This document shows, one piece after another, positions 48,909 through 57,880 of a DNA stretch of 64,000 nucleotides. The stretch is from Sporisorium sorghi (taxonomy: Eukaryota > Basidiomycota > Ustilaginomycetes > Ustilaginales > Ustilaginaceae). A program made the translations under genes and the position numbers. Position 1 is the stretch's first letter. The number at the start of each line of letters is the position of its first letter. Location: the NCBI GenBank assembly GCA_023212695.1, contig JALCCG010000042.1, positions 1 to 64,000 on the forward strand. Reading direction: 5' to 3'. Under the pieces are notes generated by a model. It was not told the origin of the DNA. It ran no database searches and was given only the letters and a program-made list of their open reading frames with translations.

Positions 48909-48964
48909 TGTAAGCGTTTACCGTTGGTGTGTGATTATTATAATTCAACGGCCCTGGCAGCCAA
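48909..48964 (-). promoter_or_regulatory. promoter of the Lpl-type operon with cre site
   Basis: On the - strand a -35 TTGGCT (48959-48964) and a consensus -10 TATAAT (48937-48942) are 16 bases apart. TGTAAGCGTTTACC at 48909-48922 matches the cre consensus TGTAANCGNTNACA at all but the last defined position. It sits just downstream of the expected start, where CcpA would block transcription. Confidence 0.78.
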
Positions 48965-49065
48965 TTACAATAATATGATCATTTACTCCACATATTTTAC
49001 GGTTTTTTTTATACTGGCTGCTTCCGAAACACGGTTTCTGCCGATCCGAATGCTTGGTTTTTCTC

Positions 49066-50151
49066 TTATCCTTTTCCCAGACTGTTCAAGTACTCTTGCG
49101 GTGTCATTCCCGTAATCTCCTTGAACACTTTAAAAAAATAGTTATGAGTCGTGAACCCCACTTGATTGCTGATTTCCTTGATGGTATAGCGCCCGCTTTC
49201 CATCAGTTTGCACCCTGCGTCGATTCGTACCCGATTCAAGTATTCCGAGAAGGTCCGCTGCGTCTCCTCCTTGAAAATTCGGCTTAAGTAGGATGAGTTC
49301 AACCCGATGGCGCCTGCCGCTAGCTCCAATGTGACATACCCCGGATATCTCTCCAGGATGAAGTGGATGGCTTGCGTGACATGACGAGAATATGCCCCGC
49401 TCACACGGTGCTGCTTCAGCAGGCCCAGCAAGTCGGCATAGAAGGATAACAGCCACTGCTCCAATTCCCCGACACTGCCCATCCTTCCGAGTTCGGTTCT
49501 TGCAGGAAGCCTGTCCCCTGCTGCTTCAATGGATGGCATCCATGTTTTCAATGCCTTATCACCGGTCTGTATCAGCTCACTGACAATGATCTGAACCGTA
49601 TGCGAATGGATTGGCTGATGGGAGATCGAAGCAAATATGGATGAAATTAAAGCCTGCACATCTTGGGTGTCCAGTCTTTCGATGGAGAGCAGAAGCTGCT
49701 TGTGCTCTTCGATCGTCAAAGAAACGCGCTCTTTGTACCCTCCGGCAAATCCGACAGCGTGGTCCATTATCCTTGGCGGCGTATTCTCGGCGAGCGGCAC
49801 CTTGACGGATGAAGCATCTAGTTCCCGCTCAGCTGAGCTGTAACTGGATCCAAGCTGGGATAAGCTGGTGCACACATGTCCTATAGCGGTTACGCATCTT
49901 AAATTGAGGAATAATTCAAGGGCGTGCTGAATCTTCCTTATTCGTCCATCTGCCTCGCTCATCACGGCAAATTCACTTCGTTCCTTGTTCGCAAACACAA
50001 CAACAAACCGCCCATCCTCCACATAAGCTGCCGTCCGCTCATGGATATCCCCCAAACTCTGCTGCATCATATCCACTACCTGCTGAACCAGCCGATTCGT
50101 TTGCACATCGCTGTACGATTCCGTCAGCAGCCGAAACGGGATAATCTGCAC
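49066..50151 (-). pseudogene. AraC/YesN-type C-terminal part of a frameshifted response regulator
   Basis: These 361 residues comprise the central linker of a YesN-like regulator (DVQTNRLVQQVVDMMQQSLG) and a C-terminal AraC DNA-binding domain (LELAAGAIGLNSSYLSRIFK and IKEISNQVGFTTHNYFFKVF). There is no receiver domain and only a GTG start without a ribosome site. The open frame begins at 50187, inside the end of the receiver fragment, which is read in another frame. The two pieces together equal one full YesN-type regulator, so a one-base frameshift or a sequencing error splits them. Confidence 0.8.
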
Positions 50152-50711
50152 AGCCGCAGCCGTATAACTGAAGGTCTGGGATACAGGTTATTCCTCTGGG
50201 AGAAGGTTTCAAACTCCAGGCTTGCGTCCATCCCTCCCCGGATCAAATGCACAACATAATCGCGGATCAGAACAGGGTTCATCCTCTCTTCCAGAGCCTG
50301 CCGGGCAATGCGTTCTTCAAGCAGCCGATCCTCCTGCCGCAATGCCAGGACCGCTTTATTCAGCATGGCGGTCAGCGTTGCTCCGTCCAGCCGATGCTTC
50401 AATACATAATCGATGGACCCGTTCTTCAGGGACTCCCGCACGTAGTCATAGTCATCAAAGCTGCTGAGCATGATGGTCTTAATGGCCGGGAAGCGTTCTT
50501 TGATCGCTCGGTTGAGCTCTACACCGTTCATGCCGGGCATGTTCACGTCAATAATTGCAATATGAGGAGGGGACTGCTCCATCATCGCCAGGGCCATGAA
50601 TCCGTTATGCGCTTGGCCGCACAGCTGAAATCCATGCTCATTCCAGTCGAGTAACGTCCACAGATTATGCCGCACCAGCGGCTCATCGTCGACAAGCAGC
50701 ACTTGAAACAT
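50124..50711 (-). pseudogene. receiver-domain N-terminal part of a frameshifted YesN-type response regulator
   Basis: This reading frame has a complete receiver domain, MFQVLLVDDEPLVRHN, with phosphoacceptor Asp in AIIDVNMPGMNGVE and Lys in DYVLKHRL, followed by a coiled linker. The reading frame then drifts into low-similarity sequence and stops at 50124, overlapping the AraC part. AGAGGTGAT precedes the ATG, four bases after the kinase stop. If the frameshift is real, phosphorylation no longer controls DNA binding and the locus regulation is crippled. Confidence 0.82.
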
Positions 50712-50714
50712 CGC

Positions 50715-52514
50715 TTATATCACCTCTTGTTCGGATTCTCCCTTACGCTCCGTAAGTTTCGGCAGCCGGATCTCAACCTTGGTATACAGACCCGGCTCAC
50801 TGTACAACTTGACGCCGTATGAATGACCATACAGGTGTACGATCCGTTCATGCACGTTACGCACCCCCATTCCGCTAAAACGGGACGTATTCCCGCTCTT
50901 TCCCTTCTCACCCAACAAAGCAGCCTTCTGCCTCTCTGTCATACCCTTGCCATGGTCGATCACTTCAATCTTGAGGTCGCCCCCCTCTTCGCTTACGCGT
51001 ATCAGCACAAGTCCCTCCCGCTCCAGCGGTCCGATACCATGAATAATGGCATTCTCCACAAGAGGTTGCAGCATCAGCTTCAGCACCCGATATTCCAGCA
51101 AAGCATCATCCTCAATCTGGGCAACCATCCGGATCGGCTCCATATACCTGTACTTGACGATGGAGATATAGCGTTCAACATAATCCAGTTCCTCCCGCAT
51201 CGTTAGAAATTCGCTTGAATTGCCCAGAACCCCGCGCATGAGCTCAATCAACGATCCCGACACTTCTTCGATGTTCGGCACGCCGTTCATCTTGGCCAGA
51301 TACTTAATGGTGTTCAGCGAATTATATAAAAAATGAGGATGAATCTGCGCCTGAAGGGCCGTTAACTCGGCTTCCCGCTTGGCCCTCTCACTGACCCGGA
51401 TTCCTTCCATCAGCCGCTTCAAATCCTCCACCATGCTGATAAAGACGCGGTACAGCTGCCCGGTCTCATCCTCGCCCTTGATCTCCTTCCTGGGAAACGT
51501 TAAATTCCCCTCCTTCACCAACATCATCAACGATTTCAATCTCCGGATATTAAGGGTGATCCGCGAAGACACCTGCAGCGACCCGATGAGAACCACAACA
51601 AAGACGATGACCGACACCTCCGCCAGCAGCTTGCGCAGCCTTGCCGATTCGCTCAGCAGCGAATCCATCGGAATCAACGCCAGCGTGGTCCAGCCCGTAT
51701 AACCGGATCGGCGGCTGACCACGATATAGTCTCTCCCGTCAATAACTTGCTTGATAGCATCACCATTACCTGCAAGCTCCTGATTGAGGCCGACAATCCT
51801 TTCGGATAAAGGGGCAAAAGACGGTGCCGATTCGGCCTCATAAACGAACCCGCCCTGCTTGTCCAGCACATAGATCATGCTGTCCGTAGTCGGCTTCACG
51901 CCGTAGGTTTTTTGGATAAAATCATAATTCAAGTCCACCATGACCACCCCGATCGGTTCACGATTGTAGCGGATCTCCCGCCCTACCGTGATGGCGTCCG
52001 ACACCCCCGTCTGCTTGAAATACGCATGGCGGGATCCGTTCTGCAGCATATAATCCAGCATCGGTGACCCCAGCACCGTCCTGTCCAGCCACGGCCCACC
52101 GGAGAAATACACCTTTCCGCTCAGACCGACCACAGCGATCCGTGTAATGTAGGGCTTATAATCGATCAGAACGGACAGGAACTCATCGATCCGCTTCTGC
52201 TCCTGAAACCACTCATAACTGATCTCTTCATTCGGGCTTAACAGGGTGTCAATCACCGTGTTTTTGTTGGTCACCACAACGGTGTTCAACCGATCGATCT
52301 CTTCCAGCATCATATTCAGCGATTCATCCGCCTGCCGAATGCTGTCCGATACCGAGGTGACCGCATTGTGCATGATCGTCTCACGCATGCTCATGTAAAC
52401 AATGACCGTAATCGAGACAATGGACACGAGGGTAACCGCACTAAACGCAATGAATATTTTCCCTTGAATGCTTCGACCGGGCGATATCCACCTCTGAATC
52501 GTAGAGAGCTTCAT
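50715..52514 (-). CDS. YesM-like sensor histidine kinase
   Basis: This 599-residue membrane kinase has one helix near residues 20-45, an extracellular sensor domain of about 240 residues, a second helix near 280-300, HAMP (IRRLKSLMMLVKEGNLTF), the histidine-kinase region with His392 in QIHPHFLYNSLNTIKYL, and the ATPase with LMLQPLVENAIIHGI and IDHGKGMTERQ. ATG at 52514 follows AAAAGGAG. It is the sensor for the adjacent frameshifted YesN-type regulator and probably detects a saccharide outside the cell. A cre site lies in its promoter spacer. Confidence 0.93.
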   Translation of the reverse strand: MKLSTIQRWISPGRSIQGKIFIAFSAVTLVSIVSITVIVYMSMRETIMHNAVTSVSDSIRQADESLNMMLEEIDRLNTVVVTNKNTVIDTLLSPNEEISYEWFQEQKRIDEFLSVLIDYKPYITRIAVVGLSGKVYFSGGPWLDRTVLGSPMLDYMLQNGSRHAYFKQTGVSDAITVGREIRYNREPIGVVMVDLNYDFIQKTYGVKPTTDSMIYVLDKQGGFVYEAESAPSFAPLSERIVGLNQELAGNGDAIKQVIDGRDYIVVSRRSGYTGWTTLALIPMDSLLSESARLRKLLAEVSVIVFVVVLIGSLQVSSRITLNIRRLKSLMMLVKEGNLTFPRKEIKGEDETGQLYRVFISMVEDLKRLMEGIRVSERAKREAELTALQAQIHPHFLYNSLNTIKYLAKMNGVPNIEEVSGSLIELMRGVLGNSSEFLTMREELDYVERYISIVKYRYMEPIRMVAQIEDDALLEYRVLKLMLQPLVENAIIHGIGPLEREGLVLIRVSEEGGDLKIEVIDHGKGMTERQKAALLGEKGKSGNTSRFSGMGVRNVHERIVHLYGHSYGVKLYSEPGLYTKVEIRLPKLTERKGESEQEVI

Positions 52515-52545
52515 AGCGAATTCTCCTTTTTCAAGATCAAGCGAA

Positions 52546-52574
52546 ATTATAAGTAACCGTTTACAAAATGTCAT
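52546..52574 (-). promoter_or_regulatory. sigma-A promoter of the YesM-like gene with embedded cre site
   Basis: On the - strand ATGACA (52569-52574) and a consensus TATAAT (52546-52551) are 17 bases apart. The spacer contains TGTAAACGGTTACT (52552-52565), a match to the cre consensus TGTAANCGNTNACA except at its last base. CcpA bound here would directly exclude polymerase. Confidence 0.85.
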
Positions 52575-52601
52575 TCACATGGTCATTCCCATGGTACGCA
52601 C

Positions 52602-53456
52602 TCAGCATTGGGTTCCCCGCATGGTAACGGGAGGCACCTTGTAATAAATCTTGAAGGCTCTTGTGAATGAGTATAAATTGGGATAGCCAAGAGACAGGGC
52701 AATCTCCGTAATCGTTGCGTCCGTTTCGGTCAGCAATCGTTTCGCCTTCTCCATCCGTATCTTCTGCATGTATTTTAACGGAGGCATCCCTACCTGACTG
52801 GTGAACATATTGGAGAAGTACGAACGGTGCACCCCCGCAAATTCAGCCACCTGCTGTACCGAAATCCCTTCGGTCGCGTGAAGTTCCATGTAATCCAAAC
52901 ACTCATGAATCCATCCCGCAAGCTCTGTCGGCTGCGAAGAAACCGTGTCCGGCACCAGTCCGGCAAGCAGTCCGTAGATCAAGCCATGCAGTTCCAGTGA
53001 AACCGAGGGCTTCCAGCGTTCCACGCCAGCCAGGGCATGAATCGCGCTTTCCGACGACTCCTTGACCCGGGCGGATAACATTTGTTTGCCAAACGGGCTA
53101 TCCGGAAGCAAACCGGCAAGCTCCAATAACGGCTTGACCCTGTTGCCGTCCAATGCGAGCCAGCTCATTTGCAGCGGAGAATCCGAGGGAAGCATGTGGT
53201 AGTAATAGGTCCGCCCCGGAAACAGGCAGAACACATCGTTCTTCTGCAGATCCACCCGTTTACCGTCGAACTCAAGCCGGACCATGCCTTCATGCACAAA
53301 ATGCAGACTGTAACACTCGATCCGTTTCGGTCCGACCTTGTAATTGGGCTTGGCTGCAGTTCGTCCTGCCCGAACCGGCCAAATTTGTTCCTCCTTATCC
53401 AAATATCCCGGCGTATAGTAGATGAATTCCGCATACTCGTATTCATATTCCTGCAT
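52602..53456 (-). CDS. AraC-family transcriptional regulator
   Basis: This 284-residue regulator has an N-terminal cupin-like sugar-sensing domain (LHFVHEGMVRLEFDGKRVDL, FCLFPGRTYYYHML) and two C-terminal helix-turn-helices (ISVQQVAEFAGVHRSYFSNMFTS and ATITEIALSLGYPNLYSFTRAFK). AGGAGGGG precedes the ATG. It is transcribed divergently from the sulfatase operon across a 125-base AT-rich gap. It is therefore the likely direct activator of that operon. It could also compensate for the broken YesN regulator. Confidence 0.9.
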   Translation of the reverse strand: MQEYEYEYAEFIYYTPGYLDKEEQIWPVRAGRTAAKPNYKVGPKRIECYSLHFVHEGMVRLEFDGKRVDLQKNDVFCLFPGRTYYYHMLPSDSPLQMSWLALDGNRVKPLLELAGLLPDSPFGKQMLSARVKESSESAIHALAGVERWKPSVSLELHGLIYGLLAGLVPDTVSSQPTELAGWIHECLDYMELHATEGISVQQVAEFAGVHRSYFSNMFTSQVGMPPLKYMQKIRMEKAKRLLTETDATITEIALSLGYPNLYSFTRAFKIYYKVPPVTMRGTQC

Positions 53457-53581
53457 TTGGCGACGCCCCTCCTTTCCTTCATTTTTTGCTTAATCATAAC
53501 AAAATGACAACAAAAATATAACACTAAGCTATTTTTATAACTGACTTTTTTCAATATTATCATACTAGGAGGGGATTACAC

Positions 53582-55120
53582 TTGTCGAGAACACCTAACA
53601 TTTTGCTAATAACGAGTGATCAACAGCATTGGAACACCATCGGTGCATTTCAGTCTGAAATTTCCACGCCGAATCTGGACCGTCTCGCCCGGCAAGGGAC
53701 AACGTTCGATCGGGCCTATTGCCCCAATCCCACCTGCACCCCCAGCAGAGCATCCATCATTACCGGAATGTATCCCAGTCAGCATGGAGCATGGACTTTG
53801 GGTACAAAACTGCTGGAAGACCGCCACACCGTGGGTCAAAGCTTCAAGGAAGCCGGATATCGAACGGGTCTTGTCGGCAAAGCTCATTTTCAGCCACTGA
53901 AATCCACGGATGTTTATCCTTCGCTGGAAGCGTACCCGATCCTTCAGGATTTGGAATATTGGAGAAATTTCCATGGACCATTTTACGGATTCGACCATGT
54001 TGAACTGGCCCGCAACCACACCAATGAAGCCCATGTCGGTCAACATTATGCACAATGGCTGGAAGAACAAGGGTGTGCCAACTGGCGGGAATACTTCCTG
54101 CCGCCGACGGGAACCATGGATCCTTCCCGGACGTACACATGGCCCATCCCGGAGAAATACCATTACAACGCCTGGATTGCCGAACGAACCGGCTCCCTTT
54201 TGGACCAATACCAGAGCTCGGATGACCCTTTCTTTCTGTGGGCCAGCTTCTTCGACCCGCATCCGGAATATCTGGCCCCGGAACCGTGGGACTCGATGTA
54301 TGACCCTGACGAACTGACCATCCCATCCGTAACACCGGGAGAGCATGACCGGAATCCGCCGCATTTCCAGTTGACGCAAGAGGACGATCCGGACTTCTCA
54401 CATCTTGCAGAGACGGGGTATGGCATACACGGCTACCGTTCCCATCACTATTACGAGTATGGCGCAAAGGCACGATTAACGGAGTATGACAAGAAAAAGC
54501 TTGTCGCCGTGTATTACGGCATGATCAGCCTGATGGACAAATATATCGGCAAAATCCTCGATAAACTGGATGATCTGGGACTGGCGGAGAATACCGTCGT
54601 TGTATTCACAACGGATCACGGCCACTTCTTCGGCCAGCACGGCCTTCAAGCCAAGGGAGGGTTCCATTACGAGGATTTAATCCGGATTCCGTTTATGGTA
54701 AGGTACCCCGATCAGGTGCCTGCCGGAAAAAAATCAAATGCCATGCAATCCCTGGTCGATCTGGCCCCGACCTTCCTATCGCTCTGCAACGTTCCGATTC
54801 CGCACGCCATGACGGGCGTCGACCAAAAGGACGTGTGGCTCGGCAAGAAGGCGGCCGCTCGGGAGCATGCCCTCTGCGAGTTCCGGCACGAGCCGACAAC
54901 GATTCATCAAAAAACGTATGTCGAACAGCGTTATAAGATCACCGTCTATTACAATCAATCCTACGGTGAGCTGTTCGACCTTGAGACCGATCCTAACGAG
55001 CTGCATAACCTGTGGAACGAGCCGGAGCACGAGCAGCTGAAGGCCGAGCTATTGCTCAAATATATCTGGGCCGAGCTTGGCAAGGAACCGATGCCGATGC
55101 CCAGAATCCATCATGCGTAA
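53582..55120 (+). CDS. type I sulfatase (formylglycine-dependent)
   Basis: This 512-residue protein has the sulfatase signature C-T-P-S-R at Cys52-Arg56 (NPTCTPSRASIITG), where the cysteine becomes formylglycine. Asp13 is in the metal-binding TSDQQ, and the second metal motif is TTDHGHFFGQHG. There is no signal peptide, so it acts in the cytoplasm on imported substrate. The TTG start is set by AGGAGGGG. It hydrolyses sulfate esters, and the GH51 neighbourhood suggests a sulfated arabinose-containing sugar. The last base overlaps the next start (TAATG). The maturation enzyme is encoded three genes downstream. Confidence 0.93.
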   Translation: MSRTPNILLITSDQQHWNTIGAFQSEISTPNLDRLARQGTTFDRAYCPNPTCTPSRASIITGMYPSQHGAWTLGTKLLEDRHTVGQSFKEAGYRTGLVGKAHFQPLKSTDVYPSLEAYPILQDLEYWRNFHGPFYGFDHVELARNHTNEAHVGQHYAQWLEEQGCANWREYFLPPTGTMDPSRTYTWPIPEKYHYNAWIAERTGSLLDQYQSSDDPFFLWASFFDPHPEYLAPEPWDSMYDPDELTIPSVTPGEHDRNPPHFQLTQEDDPDFSHLAETGYGIHGYRSHHYYEYGAKARLTEYDKKKLVAVYYGMISLMDKYIGKILDKLDDLGLAENTVVVFTTDHGHFFGQHGLQAKGGFHYEDLIRIPFMVRYPDQVPAGKKSNAMQSLVDLAPTFLSLCNVPIPHAMTGVDQKDVWLGKKAAAREHALCEFRHEPTTIHQKTYVEQRYKITVYYNQSYGELFDLETDPNELHNLWNEPEHEQLKAELLLKYIWAELGKEPMPMPRIHHA

Positions 55121-55767
55121 TGGAAATCATGAGAGATCGCATCAAGGGACTGAAGCATAAATTCAAGCTGCTGAACCAGCTGTTCTGGACCTTCTTCCGC
55201 ATCGGGCCCTCCACCTTCGGAGGCGGGTATGCCATGCTGCCGATTATTGAGCGCGAAGTGGTGAGCAAGAAAAAATGGATGCAAGAGGATGAAATCGGTG
55301 AGCTTATATCGCTCGCCGGCTCAGCTCCCGGAGGCGTTGGCGTCAATGCGGCTGCCATCATCGGCCACCGTCAGGCTGGCGTTGCCGGAGCTGTGTCGGC
55401 GGTCATCGGAGTGACATGTCCCACGTTTCTGATTGTGATTCTGATCAGCATATTTGCCATGGTGTTCCGAAACCAGCCTAAAGTCGAAGCTGCTCTAAAG
55501 GGGATGAACGGTGCCATTATAGCGCTAATCCTCATGGCAGCATATCGGATGGCCAAGTATTCCGTCTTTGACAGGACGACAGCGATAGCTGCCCTTGCTA
55601 CCGTCTCCGTGCTGTTATTTGCTGGTGTCCACCCCCTCTATCTTATAGCTCTGGGTTTGTTATGCGGCATGACGGTCATCCGGATCAAACTACGGCTTGG
55701 ACTTCGGGCCCGGACCGAGAAGCAGACAGCAACCGGCAGCCCTTCGGAGCTGGAGTATTACATTTAA
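55120..55767 (+). CDS. half-size CHR-family (chromate/sulfate) transporter, first subunit
   Basis: This 215-residue protein has about five helices and one CHR domain: FFRIGPSTFGGGYAMLPIIEREVVSKKKW and the repeated LISLAGSAPGGVGVNAAAIIGHRQAG motif. Short CHR proteins occur in pairs that together form the equivalent of a full-length transporter. Members export chromate or move sulfate. Placed in one operon with a sulfatase and a formylglycine-generating enzyme, its likely cargo is sulfate released in the cytoplasm. The ATG overlaps the sulfatase stop by one base. Confidence 0.87.
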   Translation: MEIMRDRIKGLKHKFKLLNQLFWTFFRIGPSTFGGGYAMLPIIEREVVSKKKWMQEDEIGELISLAGSAPGGVGVNAAAIIGHRQAGVAGAVSAVIGVTCPTFLIVILISIFAMVFRNQPKVEAALKGMNGAIIALILMAAYRMAKYSVFDRTTAIAALATVSVLLFAGVHPLYLIALGLLCGMTVIRIKLRLGLRARTEKQTATGSPSELEYYI

Positions 55768-55793
55768 GCGAGAGAAATCGGGGCGATCGAATC

Positions 55794-56324
55794 ATGTATT
55801 GGGACTTGTTTATCATGTTTATAAGCGTAGGCCTTGTGTCGTTTGGCGGCGGTTATGCAGTCATTCCGATGATTCAGTATGAGGTCACGGAAAAAGGATG
55901 GCTGACAGCCGCGGAGTTCCAACAGACAGTGGCGCTGGCTGGAATGGCGCCCGGCTCGATTGCAACCAATGCCGCCACGCTGATCGGCTATGAAACAGCA
56001 GGCTATCTCGGAGCCGCCGTCTCCACCGCTGGGATCATTATCCCGTCGTTGATCGTTGTTGTGCTGCTCTCTGCCTTCTTCTACCGCTTGCAGGACAATC
56101 CATGGCTGAAATCTTCCCTGTACGGCTTGCGGCCTGTAACGACCGGGCTCATTCTATATGCAGCCATTCACTTTGGCTTGTCAAATGAAGGCGCAGCGAT
56201 AACCTGGGGCATCGTCCCCACGCTCCTTATCAGTGGTGCTTGCCTGTATCTCTTGCTGAAGCACAAGCTCCACCCGCTGCTCCTTCTCATTGTCGCCGGC
56301 GCTGCCGGCATTGTTTTATTCTAA
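55794..56324 (+). CDS. half-size CHR-family (chromate/sulfate) transporter, second subunit
   Basis: This 176-residue protein is a second CHR domain: FISVGLVSFGGGYAVIPMIQYEVTEKGW and TVALAGMAPGSIATNAATLIGYETAG. It probably inserts in the opposite orientation to its partner, as paired short CHR proteins do. ATG at 55794 begins MYWDLFIMFISVGLV. The ribosome site is weak, with a 26-base gap from the first CHR gene, so coupling is plausible. Sulfate export is inferred from the operon; chromate resistance is the alternative. Confidence 0.86.
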   Translation: MYWDLFIMFISVGLVSFGGGYAVIPMIQYEVTEKGWLTAAEFQQTVALAGMAPGSIATNAATLIGYETAGYLGAAVSTAGIIIPSLIVVVLLSAFFYRLQDNPWLKSSLYGLRPVTTGLILYAAIHFGLSNEGAAITWGIVPTLLISGACLYLLLKHKLHPLLLLIVAGAAGIVLF

Positions 56325-56344
56325 CTTGAACTGGGAGGTGCATG

Positions 56345-57322
56345 ATGGAATCCCAACCGTCCTGCTGCACCGCAGCACGAAACAGGCTGAACGTCTCGGC
56401 CCCAACTCCTGCTGCAGGCCAGGCAGCGTTACCTGGCATGACGATTGCCGAATCCGAGAAGGACCGTATGGTTCAGCTTCCTGGCGGTCTATTTCTGATG
56501 GGCACCTCCGATCAGGAAGCCAATCCGTATGATGGAGAAGGACCCGTTCGGGAAGTAAATGTCAACGCTTTTGCGATTGCTCCCTATACGGTGACCAACA
56601 GCGATTTCGTCCGTTTCATACAAGCGACCGGATATAGGACAGAAGCTGAGAAGTTTGGCTGGTCGTATGTGTTTCACTTGTTCTTGACCGAACAGGCTGC
56701 TGCGGCAACACAGGCCCCGGCCCATACGCCATGGTGGAGAGCGGTACCCGGTGCGGACTGGGCTCATCCGGAAGGCCCCGGGTCAAGGCTCGTTCATCGT
56801 ATGGACCATCCCGTCGTCCATGTGTCCTGGAACGATGCCGACGCCTACTGCAAGTGGGCCGGAGTCAGGCTGCCCACGGAAGCCGAATGGGAATATGCCG
56901 CACGCGGCGGACTCGTGCAGAAACGATACCCTTGGGGCGATGAATTGAAGCCTGCTGGAGAGTTTCGCTGCAATATCTGGCAGGGGAGGTTTCCCGTGAA
57001 GAACCATGCCAGCGATGGTTATCCTGGCACGGCACCGGTTGGAGCCTATCGGCCGAACGGGTACGGTCTGTATCAGATGTCGGGCAATGTGTGGGAATGG
57101 TGCTCGGATTGGTATGACCGAAGCTATGATGTGACTGGACACACGGACAATCCCAAGGGACCACTGGAAGGACAAGAACGAGTCATGCGCGGCGGCTCCT
57201 ATTTATGCCATCGATCCTATTGCAATCGCTATCGCGTTGCCGCAAGGAACAAAAATACGCCGGACAGCTCATCCAGTCATGTCGGATTCCGCTGCGTCAA
57301 GGATATGGGTTATCTATCGTAG
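56345..57322 (+). CDS. formylglycine-generating enzyme (SUMF1/EgtB-type)
   Basis: This 325-residue protein has the FGE fold segments MVQLPGGLFLMGT, VSWNDADAYCKWAGVRLPTEAEWEYAARGG and GNVWEWCSDWY, ending in the active-site cysteine pair Cys288 and Cys293 (CHRSYCNRY), which in known FGEs bind copper. It converts the sulfatase cysteine to formylglycine. ATG at 56345 is six bases after GGAGG and is preferred to the ATG one codon earlier. It is last in the sulfatase operon, 20 bases after the second CHR gene. Sulfatase-FGE cotranscription strongly supports function. Confidence 0.93.
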   Translation: MESQPSCCTAARNRLNVSAPTPAAGQAALPGMTIAESEKDRMVQLPGGLFLMGTSDQEANPYDGEGPVREVNVNAFAIAPYTVTNSDFVRFIQATGYRTEAEKFGWSYVFHLFLTEQAAAATQAPAHTPWWRAVPGADWAHPEGPGSRLVHRMDHPVVHVSWNDADAYCKWAGVRLPTEAEWEYAARGGLVQKRYPWGDELKPAGEFRCNIWQGRFPVKNHASDGYPGTAPVGAYRPNGYGLYQMSGNVWEWCSDWYDRSYDVTGHTDNPKGPLEGQERVMRGGSYLCHRSYCNRYRVAARNKNTPDSSSSHVGFRCVKDMGYLS

Positions 57323-57559
57323 TCTTGGGGGATCAAGCCATATCGTGTACAATAAGTCCACTCATGCTCCTTAGACACACATATCCTGTATCATAGGGAA
57401 GTTTGGTGACATTAACACACCTTATAGATAATGTAATAACCAGGGAGTATCTTCCTGATCTAACCTGTGTGATTGGTGGAACAGAATATAGATTGCTTCA
57501 TTCCGCTAGTAACTTAGTGTAGTTGTTGTTTAAATCGGCCTCTTGTTCTGCCAAAGAAA
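57323..57559. other. non-coding region downstream of the FGE gene
   Basis: I see no gene or clear repeat in this stretch before the terminator at 57560. Confidence 0.5.
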
Positions 57560-57597
57560 AAGACTAGTAAAATCAGGAATCTGATTTCACTAGTCTT
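57560..57597. terminator. terminator between the FGE gene and the ABC operon
   Basis: AAGACTAGT pairs with ACTAGTCTT, and inner AAATCAG/CTGATTT continue the stem. It serves convergent operons; the A-run upstream favours the leftward one. Confidence 0.82.
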
Positions 57598-57634
57598 ATA
57601 CATTCGTCTCATTTAAACCATTTCTTTTAAAACT

Positions 57635-57820
57635 CTATTGTTTTCGTTTACCAAACGCCCACAGACCAACACAGGCTAATACTGCCCCAAAGCCCATCAA
57701 CACTCCCTGAACGGCCTCTTTCAGCATAGAACCTGTAGTATCCATAGTTGTTCCAAGCAGAATAAGCAGGACCGCTGAGATCAAGACCATCATCATACTT
57801 TGATTCTTACCCATTGTCAT
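57635..57820 (-). CDS. small two-helix membrane protein
   Basis: This 61-residue protein begins MTMGKNQSMMMVLISAVLLI, has two hydrophobic helices and ends AFGKRKQ. ATG at 57820 is 11 bases from GGAGG, while an earlier ATG contains that site. It is 60 bases from the NatB-like permease, so it may be an accessory subunit of that transporter or an immunity-like protein. No family recognised. Confidence 0.65.
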   Translation of the reverse strand: MTMGKNQSMMMVLISAVLLILLGTTMDTTGSMLKEAVQGVLMGFGAVLACVGLWAFGKRKQ

Positions 57821-57880
57821 GTCTATCTTTACCTCCATGTACCTTTTATTTTGGTTTAAAGCCTCTTGTTCTTACTTTGA

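Noticed and set aside
50124..50187. Programmed ribosomal frameshift in the response regulator
   Set aside because: The overlap has no obvious slippery heptamer with a following pseudoknot, and response regulators are not known to use one. A mutation or sequencing error is simpler.
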